Shown here: piece after piece, positions 26,065 to 35,300 of the stretch
How the letters are laid out: every line of letters starts with the position of its first letter
How positions within the stretch are numbered: the stretch's first letter is position 1
Assembly (NCBI GenBank): GCA_029882975.1
Contig: JAOUJW010000041.1
Span: forward strand, 1 to 49,667
DNA: 49,667 bases
Source of the DNA: Gammaproteobacteria bacterium
GTDB taxonomy: Bacteria > Pseudomonadota > Gammaproteobacteria > SZUA-152
Direction of reading: 5' to 3'
The notes under the pieces: model-generated
Database searches by the model: none
Seen by the model: only the letters and a program-made list of their open reading frames with translations
Told to the model about the DNA's origin: nothing
Program-made: the position numbers and the translations under genes

Positions 26065-26784
26065 TCAGTGCGAGTGAGCCAGCATGTCCATAGTCATGTG
26101 GTTATGCTGAAATAAGTAGACCATTGCCACTACCAACAGGGTGCCCCCGATTGTGGTGCGGATAATGGGAAGTTTTTTCAAGCTTAGCAGGTAGGTGGAA
26201 AGATAACCTGCAAACAGCATTGAAGGTAATGTCCCCAGCCCAAAAGCCGCGAGAATAGTTGCCCCGGTAACTACGCTGCCACTGGCAAGGGCCAAAAATA
26301 GCATAGAGTATACCAATCCACAAGGAAGCCAACCCCAGACCATTCCGAAATTAAATGCACGCAATCGCGATTTAACCGGTAGTAATTTTCTACCCACAGG
26401 CTCTAAGTATTTCCAAACTGGATTACCTAGGTATTGCAGGCTGGAAAATTTAGGAAATAAACCCATGAGATACAATGCCATCAGGGCTAACATTAAGGTA
26501 GTGGATATGTGGATAAACAGGTGTACGGGGCCGGGGTTAAAAAATTGAAAGGCCGTATTGCTCAGTCCTCCCACCAAACCACCGACGATAGCGTAGCTGG
26601 TGACTCGGCCCAGATTGTATGCCAGCAAAAAGGAGATGTGTTGGGATCTTTCCGATCGGACCGGTAAGGGCAGGCTGGCAGAAAGTCCTCCCGCAATGCC
26701 GCTGCACATTCCCAGACAATGTAAGGTACTGGCAAATCCGACAAAAAAGGCGATAAAAGCACTGGTTTCAATGCTGGTCAGCAT
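26065..26784 (-). CDS. UreH_2/TauE-SafE-like membrane protein with His/Met-rich tail
   Basis: The 239-residue protein has about six transmembrane helices. Helix 1 ends with the motif TLHCLGMCSGIAGG, the H-C-x-G-M-C-[GS]-G signature of the UreH_2/sulfite-exporter-like family found near copper and cytochrome oxidase assembly genes. WGWLPCGLVYSML later adds the paired WLPCG motif. The C-terminus reads HNHMTMDMLAHSH, a His/Met cluster that could bind a soft metal. It is likely an inner-membrane transporter of a metal ion or reducing equivalents. It is 106 bases downstream of the DUF3570 barrel gene and 45 bases upstream of the regulator, probably one operon. Confidence 0.85.
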   Translation of the reverse strand: MLTSIETSAFIAFFVGFASTLHCLGMCSGIAGGLSASLPLPVRSERSQHISFLLAYNLGRVTSYAIVGGLVGGLSNTAFQFFNPGPVHLFIHISTTLMLALMALYLMGLFPKFSSLQYLGNPVWKYLEPVGRKLLPVKSRLRAFNFGMVWGWLPCGLVYSMLFLALASGSVVTGATILAAFGLGTLPSMLFAGYLSTYLLSLKKLPIIRTTIGGTLLVVAMVYLFQHNHMTMDMLAHSH

Positions 26785-26890
26785 GGCATGAGACTTCGAG
26801 TCAAATTAGTTAAGCAGATTTGCGAAAATTTGATTTTAGCGCGTTTGCACACCTTCTGCAGCAAAACTTTGCGAAGATTTCCCGGGGTTC

Positions 26891-28036
26891 TTAGTAAGGC
26901 ATATTGAGCCAAACTTGAAGCAGGTTACCGTCGATACCCTCATTGGATTCGGCATAGGTATCGTAGGAAAGCGATACCGAGGCATTGTTGAACCAGCGCA
27001 GGTAATAGCTCAATTTAATTCCATACAAGGCGCTGTCATAAGCTCTCAGGCGGTAGTCGGCGGTCATGATGGCTTCCTGTTGGGTGTAGTTTTCCTGGTA
27101 AAAATCCGCAGCTGTTTGCGTGTAGTAGCGATAACGCACTCTACCAATAAGCTCAGGTGTCAGATACCGGCTGAGCCTGAACTCGGCAGATTGGGCGCTT
27201 ATACCCCAATCGTCAGCGTAGTGGGATAGGTTGACATCAAGCGCGCTGCGGCTGTCAAAATATTGCTTGGCTCGAAGAAAATAGACTTGCCGCAAGCGTT
27301 CGTCGGGATGGTTTTCATCGTAAACAGTCCTGACTCCGCCGCCACCCGGAAAAAAGGTCTCGATGACGATTCTGCGAGTGGAGGAACTTAAATACCCTTG
27401 TTGATGTTCCAATGCCATACCGCCAACGATGAGAGAACGCGGCGATAATAATTGTGTGGCAGCCAGCACCAGGCGATTCATAGTTTTGTTCCGGTCGAAG
27501 GCTCCGTTTCCGGAGCTGTCTGCATTGTCCTGACCGGACGCCACACGGGTGGATAGGGTTAGATTTTTGTCAAACAGGCTTTGGTCCCAGGAGAGAAGCA
27601 GGGATTTGCTCTTATAGTCCGGCTCCTCGCCATAATAGTAACCTGCACCCAGCGTGGTATCGTTTTGGGTGTAGGAGTAATTAAATCCAAATTCATTACG
27701 GTCTTCTTCAAAGTCGCTGCCGCTACCGCCAACGACTGTGGTGGCTCCGCTGACAGCGTCGGTACCATCGCCTTGAGCCGATTTTGCAAACGTTTCACGC
27801 AGGTATAAAAACGAAAAACTGCTTTGGTCAGTGATCTCTTTGGATAGGTAAATGTTTGGGCTGGTGACGTCAAGTCCGCTGCTGTCAGTGTAGTAGGAGT
27901 AAAAAAGCTCCAACTCATCTTCAGCGAAAGATAGTGATGAATGAGCGATTGCCCCAAAAATGAGAACCGTTCCGCTATACAAATACGGTCTGTGACTCAT
28001 TCGTCTCAATAGTGATGCTTTTGCCATGTGTGCCAT
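26891..28036 (-). CDS. DUF3570-family outer-membrane beta-barrel protein
   Basis: The 381-residue protein has a signal peptide (LIFGAIAHSSLSFA, cleavage near residue 38) followed by beta-strand-rich sequence ending in NMPY. The order of motifs fits DUF3570: the opening YSYYTDSSGLDVTSPNIYL (split as YSYYTDSSG and LDVTSPNIYL), an EDRNEFGFNYSYT strand, and YYLRWFNNASVSLSYDTY near the end. DUF3570 genes are often found beside DUF4266 genes, as here (with one gene between). It is probably an outer-membrane barrel of unknown cargo. The start is ATG 28036; ATG 28027 is also possible. Confidence 0.8.
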   Translation of the reverse strand: MAHMAKASLLRRMSHRPYLYSGTVLIFGAIAHSSLSFAEDELELFYSYYTDSSGLDVTSPNIYLSKEITDQSSFSFLYLRETFAKSAQGDGTDAVSGATTVVGGSGSDFEEDRNEFGFNYSYTQNDTTLGAGYYYGEEPDYKSKSLLLSWDQSLFDKNLTLSTRVASGQDNADSSGNGAFDRNKTMNRLVLAATQLLSPRSLIVGGMALEHQQGYLSSSTRRIVIETFFPGGGGVRTVYDENHPDERLRQVYFLRAKQYFDSRSALDVNLSHYADDWGISAQSAEFRLSRYLTPELIGRVRYRYYTQTAADFYQENYTQQEAIMTADYRLRAYDSALYGIKLSYYLRWFNNASVSLSYDTYAESNEGIDGNLLQVWLNMPY

Positions 28037-28072
28037 TGCCCAAGAGTTTATTGTTGTGGATGCGAATAGAGG

Positions 28073-28104
28073 TTCCCGGCGCGGTAAAGCGACCGTGCCG
28101 GGAA
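28073..28104 (-). terminator. Intra-operon hairpin
   Basis: TTCCCGGCGCGGT (28073-28085) pairs with ACCGTGCCGGGAA (28092-28104) around AAAGCG, with one non-Watson-Crick pair. It lies between the lipoprotein stop and the DUF3570 start. The T run (28105-28110) is on the plus strand, so in the minus direction it is more likely an mRNA-stabilising or attenuating hairpin than a full terminator. Confidence 0.45.
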
Positions 28105-28129
28105 ATTTTTCATACTACGTCAAGCTTGA

Positions 28130-29647
28130 TTAGTGAACATGACCGCCGCCGCCTGTACCGCCCGTGTTGCCAATAGCCGTTAACTCAGTGGCGCTGATCA
28201 CGGTAATGGATCCGGGTTCGTGTCCTTCGGTGTGCATTTCACCTACAACTTGTTCTGACATGACGTCAATGATCGAGATGAGATGACAGCCAGGTCCTTG
28301 CTCCGCAGGCGTTGCGCCGCAATCACCGCCGTTGGGGTAGTAAGCAAACAGCCCGTCGTGTGAGGTTTTTCCATTACGATGTGCGGGCCCTTTTTCAACG
28401 GCAATGTATTGGACAGAAGAGCCGGCTACTTGTGTTCCGGTGGCGGGGTCGATTTCCACGGATGCGATATAGTTGGTTATTTCGTTATCGGATGCAGTGG
28501 TTTGGCGGCTGGGTACCAGTACTTTTACATGATTCATGGTAGTGCCGTTGCCCATATCCATGTGAATATCTGCAATGTTAATACTGCTGGAAGACAGGTT
28601 GCCCAGGTTAATAACATCCGTAACCGTATCCGTTTGTGCATCAACGATGGAAAGATAGCCGGCTTCATTCTTATACCCGGCAGTCATTACCCAGCGACCG
28701 TCATGGCTGACTTTAACGTATCCTGCAGCGGGAATTTGGTTCAGACTCATATCCATGCCCGCCTGAATGGTGCTGTGAGGTAAGGCAGCATCGGTTGCAT
28801 CAATAATGGATAAGCCGATATCGACGCCGGGAGTGACGCCCGTGTAGATATGTCCGCTGACACTTGAGAAACCCATGCCATGGGTGGTGTTTTGAAACGG
28901 TAAGCCGTTGTTGAGATTGACCGTGGCCAGTACTTCCAGGAAAGTGGTTGACAGAGGGTCATTGTCAATTATGGAAATGGATTCCTGTTGCAGATTGTGT
29001 GTGGCGAACAAATTTAAAGCCTGCGCACCTCCGGCGACAGGGTAAGCAAAAGCACTTTTCTTGTGCCCGTGACCGACAACGATTTCATCGTATGCCAAGT
29101 AGGCGGCATCTGCCGGTTCAATGTTGATACGAAATACGGAGTCCACTGCGGTGGTGCTGACGCCGTCGTTGTTCATCCACAAGTGTATGCCATCAGGGTC
29201 CATGTACGTATGCACAAACCGTGTCGTGGTGGGGCTTGAGCCATCGTCAGCTGTAGTTAAGGTGGTGGGCATAGACTGAATGTGTTCCAATGCCATGGTT
29301 TGTAAGTTGACGATGCCTAATCCGCCGCCGGTGAATTCGCCGGCCTCATTGGTTAAACCGGATTGAATGATCACAAAGGCCTTATTGTGAGCGATGTGTA
29401 TTTCACCCAGGGTTAGATTGCCGCCCGTGGAATTCAATGGCTGGAACGCGGCAATGTTGGATACCGAGTGGTCGCTATTGTGCGCGGCAATATTTACGTG
29501 GCCGCCATGATCTGTTGCAAATATGTAGTTCACGGCTGTTTTGGGTGCTTGTGACGGGTCGCTGTGATCGTCGTCATTTCCGCAACCGGTTAAAGCCAGC
29601 GCAGAAAGCACTCCATACGCAGCCAGTTTGAATAAAGGTTTTTTCAT
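28130..29647 (-). CDS. His-rich beta-propeller lipoprotein
   Basis: I chose ATG 29647, with AAGGGG nine bases upstream, over the longer frame from 29680. It gives MKKPLFKLAAYGVLSALALTGCG with lipobox Cys22 and 505 residues in all. The rest looks like a beta-propeller of the YVTN/YncE kind, with phrases such as SIIDATDAALPHS and SIVDAQTDTVTDVINL recurring. It is unusually rich in His and Met pairs: DHGGHVNIAAHNSDH, VVGHGHKKS, DIHMDMGNGTTMNH and a terminal GGGGHVH. That suggests metal binding. AztD-type zinc metallochaperones also combine a propeller with His-rich loops, but I cannot establish homology. It lies between DUF4266 and DUF3570 genes, so it probably belongs to the same periplasmic or outer-membrane system. 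Confidence 0.78.
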   Translation of the reverse strand: MKKPLFKLAAYGVLSALALTGCGNDDDHSDPSQAPKTAVNYIFATDHGGHVNIAAHNSDHSVSNIAAFQPLNSTGGNLTLGEIHIAHNKAFVIIQSGLTNEAGEFTGGGLGIVNLQTMALEHIQSMPTTLTTADDGSSPTTTRFVHTYMDPDGIHLWMNNDGVSTTAVDSVFRINIEPADAAYLAYDEIVVGHGHKKSAFAYPVAGGAQALNLFATHNLQQESISIIDNDPLSTTFLEVLATVNLNNGLPFQNTTHGMGFSSVSGHIYTGVTPGVDIGLSIIDATDAALPHSTIQAGMDMSLNQIPAAGYVKVSHDGRWVMTAGYKNEAGYLSIVDAQTDTVTDVINLGNLSSSSINIADIHMDMGNGTTMNHVKVLVPSRQTTASDNEITNYIASVEIDPATGTQVAGSSVQYIAVEKGPAHRNGKTSHDGLFAYYPNGGDCGATPAEQGPGCHLISIIDVMSEQVVGEMHTEGHEPGSITVISATELTAIGNTGGTGGGGHVH

Positions 29648-29712
29648 AGGATATTGCCCCTTCTGTTTCGTTATTAACACTTATGATTACTTTAAAAATC
29701 AGCAGCCGTTGG

Positions 29713-29931
29713 CTACTGTTCACAACCGCATCCGCCACCGGCCACCGGCATACCGATCAAGCCCTGTGATAATGCTCTTTGCATATGTTGTTCATAGAGT
29801 GAGGAAAGGGTTCCCTCACTAAGCTCCATAATGGGATCAGCCAGATGTGCCCGCTCATAGGGTTTGACCTTGGCGCAACCGAACAGCGTGATGGTGAGTA
29901 TTGCAGTCAGTGAAATTGTTGAAATTTTCAT
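29713..29931 (-). CDS. DUF4266 small lipoprotein
   Basis: The 72-residue protein starts at ATG 29931 (an upstream in-frame ATG at 29976 would bury the signal peptide). MKISTISLTAILTITLFGC ends in lipobox Cys19. The mature part begins with KVKPYERAHLADPIM and ends with MPVAGGGCGCEQ. Both the PYER...LADP segment and the Gly-rich tail ending in Cys-Gly-Cys are hallmarks of DUF4266. These lipoproteins usually accompany DUF3570 barrels, and here they share an operon-like run. The C-terminal Cys pair could bind metal or take part in thiol chemistry. It is the first gene of the minus-strand group and lies beneath a 760-base divergent gap. Confidence 0.82.
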   Translation of the reverse strand: MKISTISLTAILTITLFGCAKVKPYERAHLADPIMELSEGTLSSLYEQHMQRALSQGLIGMPVAGGGCGCEQ

Positions 29932-30333
29932 ATTGATATTGCTCTCATACTGGTGGCTATTAATGGAATAGGCCATATCGTCGCATCGGTGTTGTTCGGC
30001 AAAGGGGTTCGAGTAAACGGTGCGAATGAATAATTCGAAAGATGGCTTCGGTAGCAGATTAAGGTGCGTGCCTGAAGCGGGTTGTAATACCGTATGGTTG
30101 CCGATTGCGTGGTTCCCAATTGCTGAGCAATTGAAGTGGATGTGTGTTGCATGGCTTGCTGTTCTTTTTCTATTTAATTTTTGTTGTCGCCAACAGAAAA
30201 TAACCGTCAGCGCTCCCCTGTTTAGAAGTAACTTAGCAGCATGTGTGCCAAACCGAGGGGCGGGTGCAAATAGCTAAAGAATCACAATGTTACGAGGTGA
30301 TGGAAAATTGATACTGTCTGAACAGTAGGGAAA

Positions 30334-30374
30334 AGTGTGTGATATCACACACTCAGTGTGCGATTTCACGCAGG
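30334..30374. promoter_or_regulatory. Two tandem palindromic operators
   Basis: AGTGTGTGATATCACACACT (30334-30353) is a perfect 20-bp palindrome. A second, imperfect copy, AGTGTGCGATTTCACGCAGG, follows at 30355-30374, matching the first at 15 of 20 positions. The copies are 21 bases apart, about two helical turns, so two dimers would sit on the same face. The half-site spacing is too short for CRP. It lies in the 760-base divergent gap between the DUF4266 gene and the autotransporter gene and could regulate either. I see nothing else certain in that gap. Confidence 0.6.
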
Positions 30375-30691
30375 ACACAGTCTGGTATAGCGAACACGGT
30401 ATCGAACGGTTATAAATCTCGGAACTGTATATATAGCGCGTCTGTAATTATGTTTGGGTATATTGTCCCGTTTGTTTTTAGAGTGTTTGGTAATATTTAC
30501 CTTGTTGCCCGTTGCGTCGCTGAATCATAATGTCCCAAATATCTTGGGCAGTTCCAGCAGGCCTGTGTCGGCAGATCAGTGGTTTCAAGGATATTACCGT
30601 TTGTTTTGTTGCTCTCAGGTCTACAGATCTATTCTGTTAGCTTGTGCTGAGTGGCGGTATGTTACCTGTATAACAATAAAGAGGTTTTGTT

Positions 30692-32290
30692 GTGGCGGAG
30701 AAAGGGTTTAGTAGTTGTTTTTGGGGAGTAGGGCTGGCGTTATTTTTGGTGTTTCCATCGGTATATGCTTTACCTCAGGATGTCGTGGTATCCACGCCGG
30801 AAGGCCAGGCACTAACCATAGAGTTAACCCCTATGTTGGAAGGGATGGTGGCGGACAGAGTCGACCCGGCGCCCGCAGTCACCGTGGGGGGAAGTGCCAG
30901 TGTGCAGCTTACCACGGCCGCAGGTCTTATCGTTACCGCACGGGTGAGTTATACGCCTAATGCAGGATTTGTGGGTATTGATTCCTTTGATTACGTGGTT
31001 TTCAACGGGGCTGCAGAAGTGGGACGTGCCACCATTAGTGTCACGGTGGGCGACGTCATCTCCGAAGGGCAATCGCCGGAAACGGAAATCAGTGATACCT
31101 TAATCGATATTTGTTTACAGAACCGTACCGGCCAATTAATTGATTTGTGTGATGCTTTTAGTACTGCCACACAATCGGGCGCTCCGGCGGAACTGAAAGA
31201 TCTGTTGGATGCACTTGCTCCAAAGGATGCCGCGGCGCAAATGACTATGGCCAACAGTATTGCCGCACAACAGGCCAGTAATATTGTTAAACGACTAAAT
31301 GCCTTGAGACAGGGCGTCAGAGGTTTTTCCCTGGGTGGTCTGGCTTTTTATGAAGGGGGAAGAAGTATATCCGGATCCCAACTGCTTGGATCACAGGAGA
31401 CCGGCATAGCGCAAGGTGGTGCTGCCAGTGGCGATGCTGCCGGTAGCAGCCTGGGCGTGTTTCTGAGTGGTTATATTCAAGGGGGAAATCAAGAGGTGTC
31501 CCCTAATGAAGATGCATTTGAGTTTTCCTCCCAGTCTTTGACCGGTGGGTTCGATTATCGTTTTGGCTCCAGTGGTGTGCTGGGTTTGTCCGGCGGGGTA
31601 AGCTCCAGTGAGATGAATTTGGCCGATAATGCCGGCGGTTTGGATCTGCTGGCTTATACAGCATCTATATATGGAAGTTGGTATCCCGCCGCTGGTATGT
31701 ATGTGGACTTGGTCTACGGCCACAATGCACAGAATTTTGATATAGAACGTCGAATCGTGTTTCCGGGGACCGATACCTCAGCCTATGCGGAAACAGACAG
31801 TGTATTGAAATCTCTTAGTATTGGAGCAGGTTATGAACTTAACCTTGGCGGTGGACATGCTCTGAATTTAAGTGGACGCTATGATTCGGTCAGCGCTGTG
31901 GTAGATGCTTATGACGAGCTTGGGAGCAGTGCTTTTAACCTGTCTATGGATCGTAGAGAGCTGCAAAGGCGTACCAGTACCATCGGTGCGCAATACACAG
32001 TGCCCATCAGCTTGCAGGGAGCGGTGTTGATTCCCGCAGTGGATGTGTCCTGGGTGCACCAGTTCTTCGACGAAGCCGATTCCATCAGCGGTACGTTTCA
32101 GGCAGATCCCAATCAAACAAAGTTTCAATTCTTTTCCAGCCTTCCTGACCAGGACTATTTTAAGCTGGCCCTGGGATTTTCCATGATTGTGCCCGGTGGC
32201 AGTACGGGCTTCCTGCAGGTGGACAGCACTTTGGGCAGAGAGTACTACAGCGATTATGGGGTGTCCGCCGGATATCGTATGGAATTTTAG
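30692..32290 (+). CDS. Type V autotransporter with Ig-like passenger
   Basis: The 532-residue protein starts at GTG 30692, eight bases after AAGAGG. It has a signal peptide (ALFLVFPSVYA), then one bacterial Ig/cadherin-like domain (~28-125; VSYTPNAGFVGIDSFDYVVF). A short helical linker, AAQMTMANSIAAQQASNIVKRLNALRQG (split as AAQMTMANSIAAQQ and ASNIVKRLNALRQG), precedes a ~270-residue autotransporter barrel (~260-532) ending in GYRMEF. The linker is the helix that usually plugs the pore. The passenger is very short for an autotransporter, so the protein may mainly serve as an anchor or secretion partner. The next gene, a giant lipoprotein, starts 60 bases downstream on the same strand. Confidence 0.87.
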   Translation: MAEKGFSSCFWGVGLALFLVFPSVYALPQDVVVSTPEGQALTIELTPMLEGMVADRVDPAPAVTVGGSASVQLTTAAGLIVTARVSYTPNAGFVGIDSFDYVVFNGAAEVGRATISVTVGDVISEGQSPETEISDTLIDICLQNRTGQLIDLCDAFSTATQSGAPAELKDLLDALAPKDAAAQMTMANSIAAQQASNIVKRLNALRQGVRGFSLGGLAFYEGGRSISGSQLLGSQETGIAQGGAASGDAAGSSLGVFLSGYIQGGNQEVSPNEDAFEFSSQSLTGGFDYRFGSSGVLGLSGGVSSSEMNLADNAGGLDLLAYTASIYGSWYPAAGMYVDLVYGHNAQNFDIERRIVFPGTDTSAYAETDSVLKSLSIGAGYELNLGGGHALNLSGRYDSVSAVVDAYDELGSSAFNLSMDRRELQRRTSTIGAQYTVPISLQGAVLIPAVDVSWVHQFFDEADSISGTFQADPNQTKFQFFSSLPDQDYFKLALGFSMIVPGGSTGFLQVDSTLGREYYSDYGVSAGYRMEF

Positions 32291-32350
32291 TGCTCAAGTT
32301 TGAGTCGGTTTGTTCTGAACAAGAAAATAGATAAGAAGGTAGCGGAAATA

Positions 32351-35300
32351 ATGTGGCGTGCGACAGGAAAGGTTCGGTATTGGTTAAAGTGGGTGGCATT
32401 CATAAGTATTGGTTTGGGTGTCAGCGCATGTGGTGATGATGGTTCCATTCCAGCACAACAAAATGTACCGCAATTGCTTCAGGCCACCGCCGGTGATGGA
32501 GCGGTGTCGTTGACATGGGTGCAGGTAAAAGGAGCCACGGCTTACACGTTATATTGGAATACAAATTCCGAAGTAGATTTAAACAAATATTCCGGCCAGG
32601 CCATTTCCACGACACAAAACAGTTATTCGCACAATGGCTTAAGCAATGGTCGTGTTTATCGCTATGTCGTTACAGCCACTGTGGCCGGTGTGGAAAGCGG
32701 GGAGTCCAATTTGGCCGAAGCGCAACCGCAACGCACGCCACCGGCTAAGCCCGAATCTGTTCTGATTAAACCGGAAGACGGGCGCGTCACATTACGCTGG
32801 AATGCTGTGAACCAAGCGGAGCGTTATGACTTGGTCTGGGATACATCAAGTTCTTTAGCGTCGGCACGACGTATTCAGGGTATCAGCAGCCCCTACGTTC
32901 ACCGCGGTTTGAGCAACGGTCAAGTGGTTTACTATCAACTATTGGCAGTAAACCCAGGCGGAGAAGTGGCCAGTGATCTCTTAAGTGCACGACCCAATCC
33001 GCGCTTGCCGGCTGCGCCGGTCGGTTTGGGCGCCAGTGCCGCAAATGGCTCTATAAATATCAATTGGTCCGATGTCAGCAACGGTGACAGTTACGAACTG
33101 TTTTGGAGTAACAGTCCTGGCATAACGCTGCAAAGTAACCGAGTTCGCGGCGTTACCTCGCCTTATATTCATGCTCCATTGGTCAATGGCCAAATTTACC
33201 ATTATCGGATTAGAGCCCTGAATGCGGCAGGTGCCGGAAATTTAAGTCAGGAATTTCAAGTGACGGCCGGAAATGCGGGAAGCGAAGTGCTGCCCTCAGA
33301 GGGGGCGCCCCCGGAGGAGCCCGCCGGTGTCATGCTGGAAACCAATGACGGTCGGCTGGATATAAATTGGCAATTGCGTCAAGGTGCTGTTGGTTACAAT
33401 ATTTATTGGTCGACTGAAACATCTCCTGGTGTACCGCCGGTAATAACCACCGACTCCAATAAAATAGCCAATATCAGCCCGCCTTATACCCATAGCGGGT
33501 TGAGTAACGGTTTGCGCTATTACTACCGCATAAGTGCAATCAATGATTCCGGTGAAAGCACACTTTCACCTATGGTTAGCCAAATGCCTGAGGCTTTGCA
33601 ACCCGGAGTCCCCGGAAACGTCAGTGCGATCGGTGGTGATGGTTTTATCGGTGTACGTTGGAACCGGGTTCGCGATGCTCAAAGCTATACTTTGTATTAT
33701 TGGCCGGAAGGCGGTGGTGTGGTTGTGGTTCCCAATCTCACCGAAACTTTGTACCGGGTTAATGGCTTAACCAACGGCACTGTGTATCACTTGCAGCTGA
33801 CCTCCACTCACACTCAAAGTGGTGAGAGTCCTCGGTCCGCCGAGGTGTTGGTAACGCCCCAAGTGGACCCGGTCGTTGCCCCCGTTGCTGTGCAGGCAGT
33901 ACCGGGTGATGCACAAGTGGAATTGAAATTTGGCGTGAGTGCTTATTCCGGTTTACCGCCGGGAAAAACAGTTCAGGCGTATCGTATATATACCAGCACC
34001 AGTCCGGGTGTTGTAAACCAAAACAGTTTCACAGAGATTAATGTTGCAAGCATCAGTGGTGATACCGCCAGTTACGTATTTTCCGGTTTGACCAATGGCA
34101 GACGTTACTATTATAGCGTTACTGCAGTGAATGCAGGCGGTGAGAGCCCCCTGAGTCGGGAGGTTTGGGCGCAACCGCAACTAACGGTTCCAGGGGCACC
34201 GCAAAATCTGCAAATCAGGGAAGGGGACAGTGAACTGACTTTGAGTTGGCAGGCTCCATCCGGTGAAATTCTGGTGACGGATTATAATGTGTATTGGTCC
34301 CAAACGCTTGCCAATGGCCAACGGACTCAGCCTGTTGTAATACCCAATGTTGGAAATGAAGTCAGCCCCGGCCAGTTTCAGTACACCTTGAGTGGATTAA
34401 CCAATAATACCGAATACTATATTTTGGTTAAGGCGTTTAATGATGGCGGAGAGGGTTTGAGTTCCTCAGAGTTGGGCGGGGTTCCTCATATTATCGCGCC
34501 CACCGGTCTGGTTTCCGCATTAATTGCCCAGGCGCAAGATTCACAAGTGACTTTAAGTTGGGATTGGGACATAGCCACCCAAGGTAGTGTGCCGTCTGAG
34601 TATCGATTGTATTGGAGTACCCAACCCAGCATGGAGTTACAAAACAGCCCTTGGATTGACGGTGTACAATCGGGATTTGTACATCAGGGCCTAACCAATG
34701 GACAGCCCTACTACTATCGCGTTGTTGCAAAAAATGATGGCGGTTTGGGCCCGGTCAGCGAGTTAGTTCAGGCCACCCCATTGCCGAATGTTCCCGGACG
34801 AGTCGGTGGACTGCAAGCGCAGGGCAGCGATGGGGCAGTGGTACTGACCTGGGACGAGGTTCCCGATGCAGATCGGTATTTCGTTTATTGGACAGTGGAT
34901 TCAGGTCAGCCTTTGGATTCCTGGAACCGGCTCTCCGGCTTGAACCCCGGCGATCAACACGGCGGCCTGGACAATGGTATTACCTATTTTTACGTGATAA
35001 CTGCCGCAAACATCGGCGGTGAAAGCGACTCCAGTCAAATCGTCAGTGCTACCCCTCAGGTTCCGGCACCCGCAGCGCCGCAGGGGTTGGTTGCCACAGC
35101 GGATAACACTCAAGTGATTCTGGATTGGTCGACACAAGCCGGTTTGAGTTACAACGTTTATTGGGTAAACAATGCAGTCGATGATCCATTTACCCAAGGC
35201 CAGGTGATTAGCAATGTACGCCCATCCTATACTCATACCGGTTTGGTCAATGGCAGCGTATATCGTTACGTGGTGACGGCGGTCAACGCCGGTGGTGAAA

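Noticed and set aside
30334-30353. CRP binding site
   Set aside because: It contains TGTGA and TCACA but with only two bases between them; CRP needs six.
32300-32350. TTG start for the giant lipoprotein
   Set aside because: It has no ribosome site and would place 17 charged residues before the signal peptide.
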